Below are positions 24,813-33,610 of a DNA stretch of 64,000 bases, piece by piece. The notes beneath the pieces are model-generated. The model was given only the letters and a program-made list of their open reading frames with translations. It searched no databases and was not told the DNA's origin. The stretch is from Rhodopirellula sp. SM50. Its GTDB lineage: Bacteria > Planctomycetota > Planctomycetia > Pirellulales > Pirellulaceae. Where the stretch lies: assembly GCF_002289565.1 (NCBI RefSeq), contig NZ_NTFY01000013.1, positions 1-64,000 of the forward strand. The letters are read 5' to 3'. Each line of letters opens with the position of its first letter. Positions within the stretch are counted from its first letter, which is position 1. The position numbers and the translations under genes were made by a program.

Positions 24813-27800
24813 TTAGACGAGTTCCAACTCGCCGACGGGCGGGCGTTTCTGCGGCAGGTTCTCCGTTTCCCGCTTTCGGTCGTCTGGATGTTGATCCAGT
24901 CGTCGATTGGTGCTGATGATCAGGTACAACGCGGGCACCACGGCCAGGGTCAACAGGGTCCCCAATGCCATGCCGGCCACCAGGATGATGCCGATGCTGT
25001 TGCGAGCCTCCGCCCCGGCACCCGTCACCAGAACCAGTGGGAAGTGGCCCAGGATGGTTGCCGCCGACGTCATCAACACCGGGCGCAGACGCGTCTGTGC
25101 GGCATGCATGATTGCCGCCCGTTTTTCCCAGCCGTCGTGACGCAGCATGTTGGCAAACTCGACGATCAAGATTCCGTTTTTGGCGACCAGTCCGACCAAG
25201 GTGATCAGCCCGACTTGGGAATAGATGTTGATCGTCGTGAAATTCAAACAGGTCAGCACCAGCACGCCCGTGATCGCCGGCGGGACGGAACCGAGCAGCA
25301 CAACCAGCGGATCACGAAACGAATGAAACTGAGCCGCCAGGACCAGATAGATCAGCACCAAGGCAAACCCCAGCGTTCCGGCCAGCTTGGAACCCTCGTT
25401 GCGAATCTGACGTGATTCGCCCGCGTAATCAATTTCCGCGACACCACCGGTGACGTCCCGGGCGATCTGCTCGATCACATCCAACCCCGTCGCTTTGGTG
25501 ACACCCGGCAAGACGGCGGCGGAGATTTTGAGCGAGTCTTGTTGTCCGAAACGATGCAAGCTGCGCGGTGCGGTCACCGGCTGGATCGAGGCGAATGCCG
25601 ACACGGGAATCAACTCGCCGGCCGGGTTGCGGATCTTTAAATCCATCAACGACCCGACGTCTTCTCGCTGGCGGGCGTCCAACTGTGGAATGACGCGATA
25701 CGAACGGTCAAAGAAATTAAATCGGTTGACTTCCCCGCCGCCGAGCAATACCCCCAACTCGCGGCCCACGGCGGCTTGGTCGAGTCCCAGGTCGGCCAAC
25801 ACCTCGCGGTCGACCATCACGCGTGCCTGGGGCAAGTCAAATTTCAAATCCGAGTCGACGAACATGAACATGCCCGTTTGACTGGCGCGTTGCATGATCT
25901 GCTGGGACCAATCCAGCCGCTGTCGCGTCGGTGTGTCGCTTTTGATCACCAGTTCGACGTCGAACTGACCCGCGCCGGGAAGCGGTGGAACCAGGACGGG
26001 AAACGCTTCCAGGCCGACACTCTGGGATGCGATTCCGAAGACTTCGGGAAGCATCGATTGGGTGTCACGCTCTCGATCGTCCCAGTCTTTGGTGATCACG
26101 CCCCCGAAGCCCCCACCGGCGGTGACGAGCGACCACATGTAGTCCGTCTCGGGGATCGCTTGCAAGCTTTCGGCCAACTCGCCGGCCCAATGCGTCGACG
26201 CCGTCAGTGTTGAATCGGGGGCGGCGCTGACGACCAACGAGATCGCTCCCTCGTCTTCGATCGGTGCCAGTTCTTTGCCGGACATCATGTACAGCGGTAC
26301 GGCAGCCAGGGCGGTGATCAACGTCGCCACGGCGATCGACCAACGCAGATCCAGCACCCAAACCAGCAGCCGCGCATAGATCGCTTGCAAACGATCGAAC
26401 AGCCGCGCGGTCAATCGGGTTAGCCGCCCCTCGCGTTCCTCGGTTTGTAACAGCAACCCGCTCATGATCGGCGACAACGTCACCGCCACGATTCCGGAAA
26501 CAATCACGGCGGCGGCAAGGGTAAACGCGAACTCGCGAAACAGCATGCCGGTCAGTCCCGACTGGAACCCGATCGGAGCGTAGACGGTCGCCAGCGTGAT
26601 CGTCATCGCGATGATCGGACCGACCAATTCACGGGCGCCGACCAGTGCCGCACCGGTCTTGGACAAGCCTTCGCGGAGATGTCGCTGGACGTTTTCGACC
26701 ACCACGATTGCGTCATCGACGACCAAGCCGACCGACAACACGATGGCCAGCAACGTCAACAGGTTGAGGGAGAAACCCAATATAAACATGACGATGGCGG
26801 CACCGATCAGCGAGACCGGCATGGCGACCAGTGGTACGAGTGCCGAACGCAGCGACCCCATGAACAGAAAGACCACCAAGGCGACAATCGCCACCGTTTC
26901 CAACAGCGTCGTAAAGATTTCCGACAGCGCCTTGCGCATGAACTTGGTGCCGTCGTAGGCCATCTGCATGTCGACGTGCGAGGGCAATCGGGGTTGCAGC
27001 TCGGACATCGCGACCGCGACGGCGTTGGAGACTTCGATTTCATTGCTTCCCGGCAGCGGCCACACGCTCAAGTAGACCGCTTTTTGGCCGCGGTACATCG
27101 CCGTCGCCGTCGGTTCTTCCGATCCCAGTTCGACATCGGCGACATCTTGCAAACGCACGATCGAATCATCGGTTTGCGAAACGATCAAGTCACCAAACTC
27201 TTCGACGCTTCGCAGATCGGTGTTGGTCAACAAGTCGATCTGAACCGAGTCGCTCTTGACCTGGCCGATGGCGGCCAGGAAATTATTTCGTTGCAGCGCC
27301 TGGTAGACATCGCCCGGCGTCAGATTCAGCTCCGCCAGCCGCTGCGGCGAAATCCAGATCCGCATCGCGGGTGTCTGGCCCGCCTCGACGGCGACGCGCT
27401 GGACGCCGCGGACGGTCGCCAATCGTGGCTGGACGTTGCGGGCCAGGAAATCGGTCAGCGCGGGAATGTCGAACCGATCCGAGGTGAAACTGATGTAAAA
27501 CGTCGCGTAGGGTTTGTCGGCGCGGGCCAGATCGACCGTCGGCGGTTCGGCTTGGTCGGGAAGTTGCGAACGAATCTGACTCAGCCGCGCGTTGACTTCC
27601 GCCAGCGCCCGTGTCGAATCGTGGTTCAGTTGCAATTTGATCGTGATCGTGCTGATGCCGGCGATACTCGTCGATTCAATCGTGTCGACACCGGCGATCG
27701 ACGACACCGCTTGTTCAATCGGTGTCGTCAAAAAACCGCGGACGGTTTCGGCGCTGGCACCGTAATACAGCGTCGTGACCGTGATCGAACTGCTTTCCAG

Positions 27801-27950
27801 TTTCGGGAACTGTTGAACCGGCAACGACGCGGCGCAGCGAATTCCGATGATCACCAAAATCAAATTGGCGACGACGGCCAGCACCGGATGGCGAATGAAC
27901 AGGTCGGTGATCGCGCGGCGTGGAACGGCGGTGTTTTCGTTTTGCCTCAT
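24813..27950 (-). CDS. RND efflux transporter permease (AcrB/MdtB-type)
   Basis: A 1045-residue inner-membrane proton antiporter. I chose the start at 27950 (MRQNENTAVPRRAITDLFIR) because it overlaps the stop of the adaptor gene by 4 bp and begins with the usual DLFIRHPVLAVVANLILVIIG; the frame stays open 96 bp further. Features are FPKLESSSITVTTLYYGASAE near the N-terminus, the proton-relay VGLVVDDAIVVVENVQRHL, the TM repeats with long periplasmic loops, and the C-terminal GLVAKNGILIVEFANML. It should export organic toxins together with the adaptor. No outer-membrane TolC-like gene is seen in the window. Confidence 0.93.
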   Translation of the reverse strand: MRQNENTAVPRRAITDLFIRHPVLAVVANLILVIIGIRCAASLPVQQFPKLESSSITVTTLYYGASAETVRGFLTTPIEQAVSSIAGVDTIESTSIAGISTITIKLQLNHDSTRALAEVNARLSQIRSQLPDQAEPPTVDLARADKPYATFYISFTSDRFDIPALTDFLARNVQPRLATVRGVQRVAVEAGQTPAMRIWISPQRLAELNLTPGDVYQALQRNNFLAAIGQVKSDSVQIDLLTNTDLRSVEEFGDLIVSQTDDSIVRLQDVADVELGSEEPTATAMYRGQKAVYLSVWPLPGSNEIEVSNAVAVAMSELQPRLPSHVDMQMAYDGTKFMRKALSEIFTTLLETVAIVALVVFLFMGSLRSALVPLVAMPVSLIGAAIVMFILGFSLNLLTLLAIVLSVGLVVDDAIVVVENVQRHLREGLSKTGAALVGARELVGPIIAMTITLATVYAPIGFQSGLTGMLFREFAFTLAAAVIVSGIVAVTLSPIMSGLLLQTEEREGRLTRLTARLFDRLQAIYARLLVWVLDLRWSIAVATLITALAAVPLYMMSGKELAPIEDEGAISLVVSAAPDSTLTASTHWAGELAESLQAIPETDYMWSLVTAGGGFGGVITKDWDDRERDTQSMLPEVFGIASQSVGLEAFPVLVPPLPGAGQFDVELVIKSDTPTRQRLDWSQQIMQRASQTGMFMFVDSDLKFDLPQARVMVDREVLADLGLDQAAVGRELGVLLGGGEVNRFNFFDRSYRVIPQLDARQREDVGSLMDLKIRNPAGELIPVSAFASIQPVTAPRSLHRFGQQDSLKISAAVLPGVTKATGLDVIEQIARDVTGGVAEIDYAGESRQIRNEGSKLAGTLGFALVLIYLVLAAQFHSFRDPLVVLLGSVPPAITGVLVLTCLNFTTINIYSQVGLITLVGLVAKNGILIVEFANMLRHDGWEKRAAIMHAAQTRLRPVLMTSAATILGHFPLVLVTGAGAEARNSIGIILVAGMALGTLLTLAVVPALYLIISTNRRLDQHPDDRKRETENLPQKRPPVGELELV

Positions 27951-29041
27951 CGGGTGTCTCCCGGTGCCAGCAATCGTCCTTCGCTGACCTTGAACGAACC
28001 GTCGGTGATCACGGTGTCCCCGGCCGCGATCCCTTCGGCGATCCAAGTCCGTGAACCGTCGCTGCCCAACACCACCACCGGCCGCGACTCGGCTCGCAAC
28101 TGGCCGTTGTTTTCAACCGCGACAAACACATTGGTGCCGGTCGGTCCACGCCGCACCGCCGTCGCGTCCACCGTGACCGCGGGCACGTTGGGCCCGTAGG
28201 GAATGCGAACCTTGACCGAATCACCCGGGTGCAGGGGGGCCCGCGGATCGTCGAGCCGCGCCCGAGCCATCAGCGACCGTGACTGCAGATTCGCCGACGC
28301 ATCGACCGCGATGATCTTGGAGAGGAGCGGTTGTGAGGCGAGCTCTGGCGGCGCCGACGGCAGCAACAACTCGATCTCGTCACCGGTACCGACGGTTGCC
28401 GCGACCGACTGGGGCATCGCAAAATCGATGTTCAGGTAATCCGCCAAGCCCGACAGTTCGGTGATTTCGCTGCCGGCGGCCAGGTATTGTCCGGGGTGCA
28501 GGTCGAACAGGCCCACGCGAGCATCAAAGGGCGCGGTCAGGGTTTTCTTTTTGATCAACGCTTCCAGACGTTCGACTTCGGCAATCGACCGAGAGAGGTT
28601 CGCCGTCGCCTCCTCCAGCAGTTGCTCGCTGCCGGCACCGGATTGTTTCAATCGCTGATTTCTCGCCAATGCGTCTTCGGCCAGTTTGCGAGTCGCCACC
28701 GCGCTCTTCAAGTCGGCGGATTCGAGATCCGTGTCGAACTTGAACAAGACGTCGCCCCGACGTACCGTGTCGCCCGGTTTGACGGCGACCTCCGTGACAA
28801 CCCCCGTCAACTCATTGCGTAGCATCACCGACTGTGGCGCCAGCACCGTTCCGATCACCACGCTGTTGCGGCGGTAGGGTTGGTCCGTGGCGGTCATCGT
28901 GGCGACGGCGACGGGCATTTCCGGCGGCGGGGGCATCGCACCGGCGGCCTGGATTTGGCGGTACTTGGCGTAGCCGACCGCGCCGAGTGCCCCCACCACA
29001 AGAAGGAGGACGAAGACGGAACCGGCGATCAGGCGTTTCAT
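27947..29041 (-). CDS. RND efflux periplasmic adaptor (HlyD/MFP family)
   Basis: A 364-residue membrane-fusion protein. Residues 7-27 form a membrane anchor (GSVFVLLLVVGALGAVGY). The lipoyl halves are VVTEVAVKPGDTVRRGDVLF and KKTLTAPFDARVGLFDLHPG, separated by a helical hairpin of about 60 residues. The beta-barrel and membrane-proximal domains follow. It bridges the inner-membrane RND pump and an outer channel. The last 4 bp overlap the start of the permease gene (ATGA), so the two are translationally coupled. The substrate is unknown. Confidence 0.92.
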   Translation of the reverse strand: MKRLIAGSVFVLLLVVGALGAVGYAKYRQIQAAGAMPPPPEMPVAVATMTATDQPYRRNSVVIGTVLAPQSVMLRNELTGVVTEVAVKPGDTVRRGDVLFKFDTDLESADLKSAVATRKLAEDALARNQRLKQSGAGSEQLLEEATANLSRSIAEVERLEALIKKKTLTAPFDARVGLFDLHPGQYLAAGSEITELSGLADYLNIDFAMPQSVAATVGTGDEIELLLPSAPPELASQPLLSKIIAVDASANLQSRSLMARARLDDPRAPLHPGDSVKVRIPYGPNVPAVTVDATAVRRGPTGTNVFVAVENNGQLRAESRPVVVLGSDGSRTWIAEGIAAGDTVITDGSFKVSEGRLLAPGDTR

Positions 29042-29497
29042 CGGAGAATCAGGAAAGGGAAGCTGACAATGTTCTAAGGAAGGTTAGTTCATTGACGAGG
29101 GAACGTTAATCCGGCGGACGGTGTGCCGAAGCCAAGCCCGGAGAATCGGAAGACGGGTGGCCGAAAAATGTCGGCCAGAAAAACTGGGGGTTGGGGCGAC
29201 GGGAAAACCGTTGGCAAGACAATGTACTGTTTGGATGTCTGCTGTGTCATTTGACCTGATCAATCGGACCGCATCCTCTGGCTGCAGTGGCGAACCACAA
29301 GAGGGGTCGTTGCTGAGGATTCAACAGCCCGCTCGCGCGTTCCGATCAGTGCGGATTTCGCGGTGACCCCGAGCGGACCTGTGCCGACGGCACATTGCGA
29401 CCAATCAAGGGAGAGGCAATCATGGGCGGGCAAGTTCGCGAAAAAGCGTCACCTTGTCCGCACCGGATCACTTTTTTTGCCAAATGCTCCCACGCTC
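29042..29497. other. Intergenic region between efflux genes and thiD
   Basis: About 455 bp with no supported gene. The frame of thiD stays open up to 29363 but that part lacks homology. A short hairpin-like stretch GGCCGAAAAATGTCGGCC lies at about 29158-29175. No thi-box (TPP riboswitch) motif was recognised before thiD. Confidence 0.5.
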
Positions 29498-30379
29498 ATG
29501 AAACCTAACTCGTCTGCCGGAAAGGCTGCCACCCGTTCCTTTTCGATTGCCCGCAAATCGGTTGCCTTGACGATTGCCGGATCCGATCCCAGTGGCGGCG
29601 CGGGGCTGCAAGCCGACTTGAAAGCGTTTCAGCAGAACGGTGTCTACGGGATGAGCGTGGTGACGTTGTTGACGGTTCAGAACACCGTCGGAGTCAAACG
29701 CGTCGAGGTTTTGCCGGTCGACTTGGTGGCGGAACAACTCGAAGGCGTCCTGGAAGACATTCCTCCGCTGGCGATCAAAACGGGCGCCCTCGGCAGTCCA
29801 GCAATCGTCCGCGCGATCGCGCAACGCTTGGAAGCGTATCCAGGCGATTTGATCGTCGACCCGGTTTTGATCAGCAAACACGGCGATCTGTTGGGCGACA
29901 GCAGCATGACGGATGCGTACCGCGAGCACCTGTTTCCGATCGCCACCCTGATCACGCCGAACCGCTATGAAGTCGAAGCCATCCTGGGGCGGAAACTGAC
30001 CGATCTGGATTCCTTTTGCCGGGCCGCCGATGACCTGCATCGGTTGGGGCCAAAGTATGTGTTGATCAAAGCCGGAGTGATCGACGGGGATCGGCGCCAC
30101 ATCCTTGCCGACGATGAACACGTGACTTGCATCGCCGTAGCAGACGTGCCGGGAAACCATGGTCACGGTGCGGGCTGCAGTTTGTCGGCGACCATCGCGG
30201 CACTTTTGACGTTGAGCAGCCCCAAGCATCCACATGCCCTTCGAGTGAGTTCCGCGGTGCAAGGTGCGATTTCCGCCGTTCACACGTCGCTTGAGCTATC
30301 GCCGCCGCTAGGTCAAGGCTGCCGCCCTGTCGAGCATCGTGTTTTGCACGCGGGCAAGAATGCCGGAAAAACCAGATGA
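29498..30379 (+). CDS. thiD: Hydroxymethylpyrimidine/phosphomethylpyrimidine kinase
   Basis: A 293-residue ribokinase-fold enzyme that phosphorylates HMP and HMP-P in thiamine biosynthesis. The start at 29498 was chosen because homology begins soon after; the upstream open part is not conserved. Signatures are LTIAGSDPSGGAGLQADLKA, IKTGALGSPAIVRAIAQRL, VDPVLISKHGDLL and the catalytic anion-hole motif GNHGHGAGCSLSATIAALL (usual form THGTGCTLSAAIAA). It stands alone; no other thi genes are near. The 37-bp palindromic repeat array follows 11 bp after the stop and may serve as terminator. Confidence 0.95.
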   Translation: MKPNSSAGKAATRSFSIARKSVALTIAGSDPSGGAGLQADLKAFQQNGVYGMSVVTLLTVQNTVGVKRVEVLPVDLVAEQLEGVLEDIPPLAIKTGALGSPAIVRAIAQRLEAYPGDLIVDPVLISKHGDLLGDSSMTDAYREHLFPIATLITPNRYEVEAILGRKLTDLDSFCRAADDLHRLGPKYVLIKAGVIDGDRRHILADDEHVTCIAVADVPGNHGHGAGCSLSATIAALLTLSSPKHPHALRVSSAVQGAISAVHTSLELSPPLGQGCRPVEHRVLHAGKNAGKTR

Positions 30380-30390
30380 GACGTCAAAGT

Positions 30391-30562
30391 GGGATAGGCT
30401 TCCAGCCTGTCGATCCCGCAATGACAGGCTGGAAGCCTATCCCACGTCGATCCCGCAATGACAGGCTGGAAGCCTATCCCACGTCGATCCCGCAATGACA
30501 GGCTGGAAGCCTATCCCACATCGATTCCGCAATGACAGGCTGGAAGCCTATCCCACATCGAT
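30391..30562. repeat. 37-bp tandem repeats with one inverted copy
   Basis: The core GACAGGCTGGAAGCCTATCC occurs four times in a row with a 37-bp period (core starts near 30423, 30460, 30497, 30534), joined by CACGTCGATCCCGCAAT or close variants. One copy in the opposite orientation (GGGATAGGCTTCCAGCCTGTC) lies at 30391-30411, so the first two cores form a strong hairpin. The last copy supplies the stop codon of the neighbouring minus-strand gene. There are no unique spacers, so it is not a CRISPR array. Confidence 0.9.
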
Positions 30563-31045
30563 GCCACGCGACACCGTCGTCGCACCCATTGGCGGCAAGG
30601 CTTTCGCGGCGCCGCGGACTTTGACGTATCCGGAGATGGCGACGATGATCGCCGCCAGCAGCACCAGAATCTTGATCCAGGTGGCTTTCTTGTCGCGGAT
30701 CGGTTGCAGTTTGGCACTTCGTCCGACGAGGGCCGCGGCGATGAAAAAGACGGCCAGTGCGAGCAACATCTTCGTGCCCACCAGGGCGTGGTAGAGTCCG
30801 TCGCCCTGGTGCGCTGGAATGGCCCGGTAGTAGTTGTACAGTCCGCTGACGAGAAACAGCAGCACGCCGATGTGGACGAACCGCTTCCACCGCGACGCGA
30901 TCGCCGCGGCCAATTGGCGGTGCGGTTCGTCGCCGAGCTCTTTGGCCGACGGCATCAACACGAACGCCGTGAACACGCTTCCGCCGACCAGAGTGATCGC
31001 CGTACCGACGTGAACGATGCGTGAGAGGATGTCGAGAATTTCCAT
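30548..31045 (-). CDS. Small integral membrane protein, CopD-like
   Basis: A 165-residue protein with four to five hydrophobic segments. The opening RIVHVGTAITLVGGSVFTAF and the later KRFVHIGVLLFLVSGLYNYY and LVGTKMLLALAVFFIAAALV resemble CopD-type or related small four-helix membrane proteins, whose conserved His residues (H12 and H57 here) can bind heme or copper. The function is unproven. The last residues (GIDVG and the stop) lie inside the repeat array, so the natural C-terminus was probably replaced when the repeat entered. It is convergent with thiD. Confidence 0.65.
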   Translation of the reverse strand: MEILDILSRIVHVGTAITLVGGSVFTAFVLMPSAKELGDEPHRQLAAAIASRWKRFVHIGVLLFLVSGLYNYYRAIPAHQGDGLYHALVGTKMLLALAVFFIAAALVGRSAKLQPIRDKKATWIKILVLLAAIIVAISGYVKVRGAAKALPPMGATTVSRGIDVG

Positions 31046-31454
31046 GGGATCGCTTTGGACGGGTGGAGTGTCTGCGGAGAGCTACGGTAACCGCACCAAA
31101 GGAAGCACTTTAACGACGCATAGGGCATGGCGGAAGGCGATGGGGCAGGCGTCCTACCGTTGGAGTGATATCGACGAGCCACCCATCGACGTTACCTGGC
31201 AGGCGACGCTGTGAAGCAATTGTTCGCGGAACGGCGCGAGCGGCCTGTCGGTTTTGTGAGCCGTGACGCGTGAGCGGCCGGGCACTGCGACGTTGCCCGA
31301 GGCCTCACGGCCAGCGGCTCACCATTAACTCTGCAGAACCCGACTAAACCGACAGCCCGCGAGCCCAATACCGCGAAATCGCGAATCACAGGAAATCAAT
31401 GCTCCTCAGCGTTACCTGGCAGGCAGGGTGACTTGGGTTGATGCCCCCGCGAAC
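31046..31454. other. Intergenic region with inverted repeat flanked by direct repeats
   Basis: No gene is supported. The notable structure is at 31191-31424 (see repeat entry). The left 145 bp before it, upstream of the CopD-like gene, should contain that gene's promoter. Confidence 0.5.
31191..31424. repeat. Putative miniature element: 14-bp direct repeats around an imperfect inverted repeat
   Basis: GTTACCTGGCAGGC occurs at 31191-31204 and again at 31411-31424. Between them, GCGAGCGGCCTGTCGG at about 31227 pairs loosely with CCGACAGCCCGCGAGC near 31350, and GTGAGCCG near 31256 pairs with CGGCTCAC at 31314-31321. The arrangement resembles a non-coding insertion with target duplication, though 14 bp is long for that, or a recombination product. 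Confidence 0.55.
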
Positions 31455-33137
31455 TCATTTCGCGGGAAAGAACTTCTCCAGAGTCGTCGCGTCGGGCTTG
31501 GGGGTGACCAGCGATATGATCACGGTCGCAAGCGTCGATGCGATGAAGATCGTCGCGACCGGCATCGTGTGGATCGTGCTGCCGCCCAGCGTGAAATCGA
31601 CCGACCAGTTTTCGATCGCGCCAAACTGGGAGGCCGAAAACAACCAGAACCACACCGACGCCGCGGTCAACACGCCCGCGTAGGCGCCCCACTTGGTCAA
31701 CCCGCGCCAGTAGATGGCCAAGAACGCCAGCGGGAACAAGCTGCTGAATCCGCTGAAGCACCAAATCCCCAATTGGAACACGCGGGTCTGGGCGATCGTG
31801 GTCAAGCTGAGCAGGAAGGTTGCCAAGACGACCGCGATGATGAACCCACGTGAGATCAGGATAATCTGACGATCGCTGAATCGGTCTTCCCGACTGTAGT
31901 GGACCACAATGTCTTTGGTGAACATCGTGCCGATGCACAGGAATTGGCTGTCCAGGCTGGACATGATCGCGGCCAAGATGCCGGCCAGCAGGAACCCCCC
32001 CAGGACATCGCCCGAAAGCGACTTGACCATGAATCCGAGCACCTTGTTGGGATCGCTGGCGATCGGAGGTGGGATGTCGATCAATCCCGTCGTCGCCCAG
32101 ACGCCGATCAACACGCACGGAATCCAGACGATCAAGATGAACACCGGGTGTGCGACCACGGACAACTTGAATGCGTTGGCGTCCCTGGCGGTCAACCAGT
32201 GCTGAAACAGGTGCGGAAACATGCCGACCGAAAACGGGATCAACATGTACGTCAAGAACAACCACGGATCCATCCGCTCCCGCGTGCGAAATTTTTCGGG
32301 CGCTTCGACGGTGGCGAGTTGGTCCGAAAGGGTAACTTCGGCCCGCACCCGCCGCGCCTTGGGAATTTCTTGGGAGACGATGTGCAGTGAATCCATCAGT
32401 CCCGACGGCGGCTCGGTACGCACGACGCGCTGACCATCGCGGATCTCATGGGCACGTCCGCTTTCAACCGATTTGGCGGCCAATCCCGTCGCGATCAAAT
32501 AGAACGCGACGACGCCCAGGACCATGAAGACAATCGTTTGGAAGGTGTTGGCCCAAGCGGTTCCGCGCATGCCGCCGAAGAAAACGTAGACCAGCACCAC
32601 GGCGCAGATCACCAATTCGGTCAACCACGGCGGAATGCTGCCCGATTCGGTCAGCATCAGAAAATCGCCACGCGTCGCGCCTTCGATCGCCTTGCCGGCC
32701 GAGATGATTCCGACCAACAGATAGGGGATGACCAGCCCGACGAGAATCGGGAACAGCAGCAAGCCGATCTTGTCGCTGCCGAGTCGATCGCGAAAAAACG
32801 CGATTTGTGTTGTGTAGCCGTAGCGCTTTCCCCAAGACCAAAGCTTGATGCCCAGCAGGAAGAAGCAGAGCGAGTGAATGATGCCCGACGAGGAAGCGAG
32901 CATCGCATACACGCCCACCCCTTCGGCAAACGCTTCGCCGGTCGATCCGACCAATGCGAACCCGGTCATGGTCGTGCCGAACAGGGACATCAACAACAGG
33001 AACGGGCCGATCGAATGGCTGGCCAGCAGGTAGTCTTTTGACGTGCCGCGAAACAGCCGCGAGGAAAAGAGTCCCAGGCCGACGAGCGCCGCCAGATAGA
33101 CGCCGATGATTAAAACTTTAATGACTCCGGGGCTCAT
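31455..33137 (-). CDS. Sodium:solute symporter family transporter
   Basis: A 560-residue multi-span protein of the SSS family. The start at 33137 (MSPGVIKVLIIGVYLAALVG) overlaps the stop of the preceding small gene by 4 bp. Family features are the shape of 13 or so hydrophobic segments, GMRGTAWANTFQTIVFMVLG (the region of the SSS signature), AIMSSLDSQFLCIGTMFTKD and WRGLTKWGAYAGVLTAASVW. A hydrophilic insert at about residues 230-285 is unusual in length. The substrate is unknown. It is coupled to a DUF3311-like small membrane protein, a common arrangement in which the small protein accompanies the transporter. Confidence 0.9.
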   Translation of the reverse strand: MSPGVIKVLIIGVYLAALVGLGLFSSRLFRGTSKDYLLASHSIGPFLLLMSLFGTTMTGFALVGSTGEAFAEGVGVYAMLASSSGIIHSLCFFLLGIKLWSWGKRYGYTTQIAFFRDRLGSDKIGLLLFPILVGLVIPYLLVGIISAGKAIEGATRGDFLMLTESGSIPPWLTELVICAVVLVYVFFGGMRGTAWANTFQTIVFMVLGVVAFYLIATGLAAKSVESGRAHEIRDGQRVVRTEPPSGLMDSLHIVSQEIPKARRVRAEVTLSDQLATVEAPEKFRTRERMDPWLFLTYMLIPFSVGMFPHLFQHWLTARDANAFKLSVVAHPVFILIVWIPCVLIGVWATTGLIDIPPPIASDPNKVLGFMVKSLSGDVLGGFLLAGILAAIMSSLDSQFLCIGTMFTKDIVVHYSREDRFSDRQIILISRGFIIAVVLATFLLSLTTIAQTRVFQLGIWCFSGFSSLFPLAFLAIYWRGLTKWGAYAGVLTAASVWFWLFSASQFGAIENWSVDFTLGGSTIHTMPVATIFIASTLATVIISLVTPKPDATTLEKFFPAK

Positions 33138-33373
33138 GACACGGCCTCCGGATGGTCGGTTTCGGATGCCGATTTTGTGACGCCTTCCAGATCGTGCGGC
33201 CAAGCAAACTTGGTCGCCAGAAACCAAACGACGCTCGCCGCGATGGAAATCCCGGCGTGATACACCAACGTGACCGGCATGAATCCGAACACCAATCGGT
33301 CGTTATCCCAGTTCCAGAGATCCTGGTGCAAGACGACCAGAAGGACAACAAGTCCCCAAACAAGATATTTCAT
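33134..33373 (-). CDS. Small membrane protein (DUF3311-like) partner of the symporter
   Basis: A 79-residue protein with two hydrophobic segments (VWGLVVLLVVLHQDLWNW and FGFMPVTLVYHAGISIAASV). The HQD..NW and F....L.YH pattern resembles small DUF3311-type proteins encoded directly before SSS symporters. Its stop overlaps the symporter start (ATGA), so both are translated together. It probably assists folding or function of the transporter; nothing is proven. Confidence 0.8.
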   Translation of the reverse strand: MKYLVWGLVVLLVVLHQDLWNWDNDRLVFGFMPVTLVYHAGISIAASVVWFLATKFAWPHDLEGVTKSASETDHPEAVS

Positions 33374-33454
33374 GAAGTGTGATTTGGAAGGTAGAAGGGT
33401 TCTTTGACTCTCCCTTTGCGGGAGAGCCGAATTTCAGTGAGGTGAGGCAACGCT

Positions 33455-33590
33455 GTTAGCGGATCGGCGCGAGCCGTCCGGTGACGGCGCCCTTGGGCGG
33501 CGCGGAAGACCGGAGGGCTTGCGCCCTGCCGCTAGAACTTCGTCAAGGAAGACCGGCGGGCTTGCGCCCTGCCGCTAGAACTTCGTCAAG
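33455..33590. repeat. Palindromic repeat element C with tandem right arm
   Basis: The left arm GTTAGCGGATCGGCGCGAGC (from 33455) continues into CGTCCGGT, and pairs with ACCGGAGGGCTTGCGCCCTG CCGCTAG (from about 33509). The right arm with its tail, about 43 bp, is present twice in tandem (from 33505 and from 33548, GAAGACCGGNGGGCTTGCGC). A CTCTCCC/GGGAGAG hairpin lies just to the left at 33410-33427. It belongs to the same family as elements at 2229 and 22226. Confidence 0.85.
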
Positions 33591-33610
33591 CACGGTGGCC
33601 GTGCAACCTG

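Noticed and set aside
26679-28199. 506-codon open frame on the plus strand
   Set aside because: Antisense of the RND permease and adaptor genes; Asp/Arg/Gln-rich shadow composition and no motif.
29042-29497. TPP riboswitch before thiD
   Set aside because: No thi-box-like conserved sequence could be found in the region.
30391-30562. CRISPR-like array
   Set aside because: The 37-bp period consists wholly of repeat without variable spacers, and one copy is inverted.
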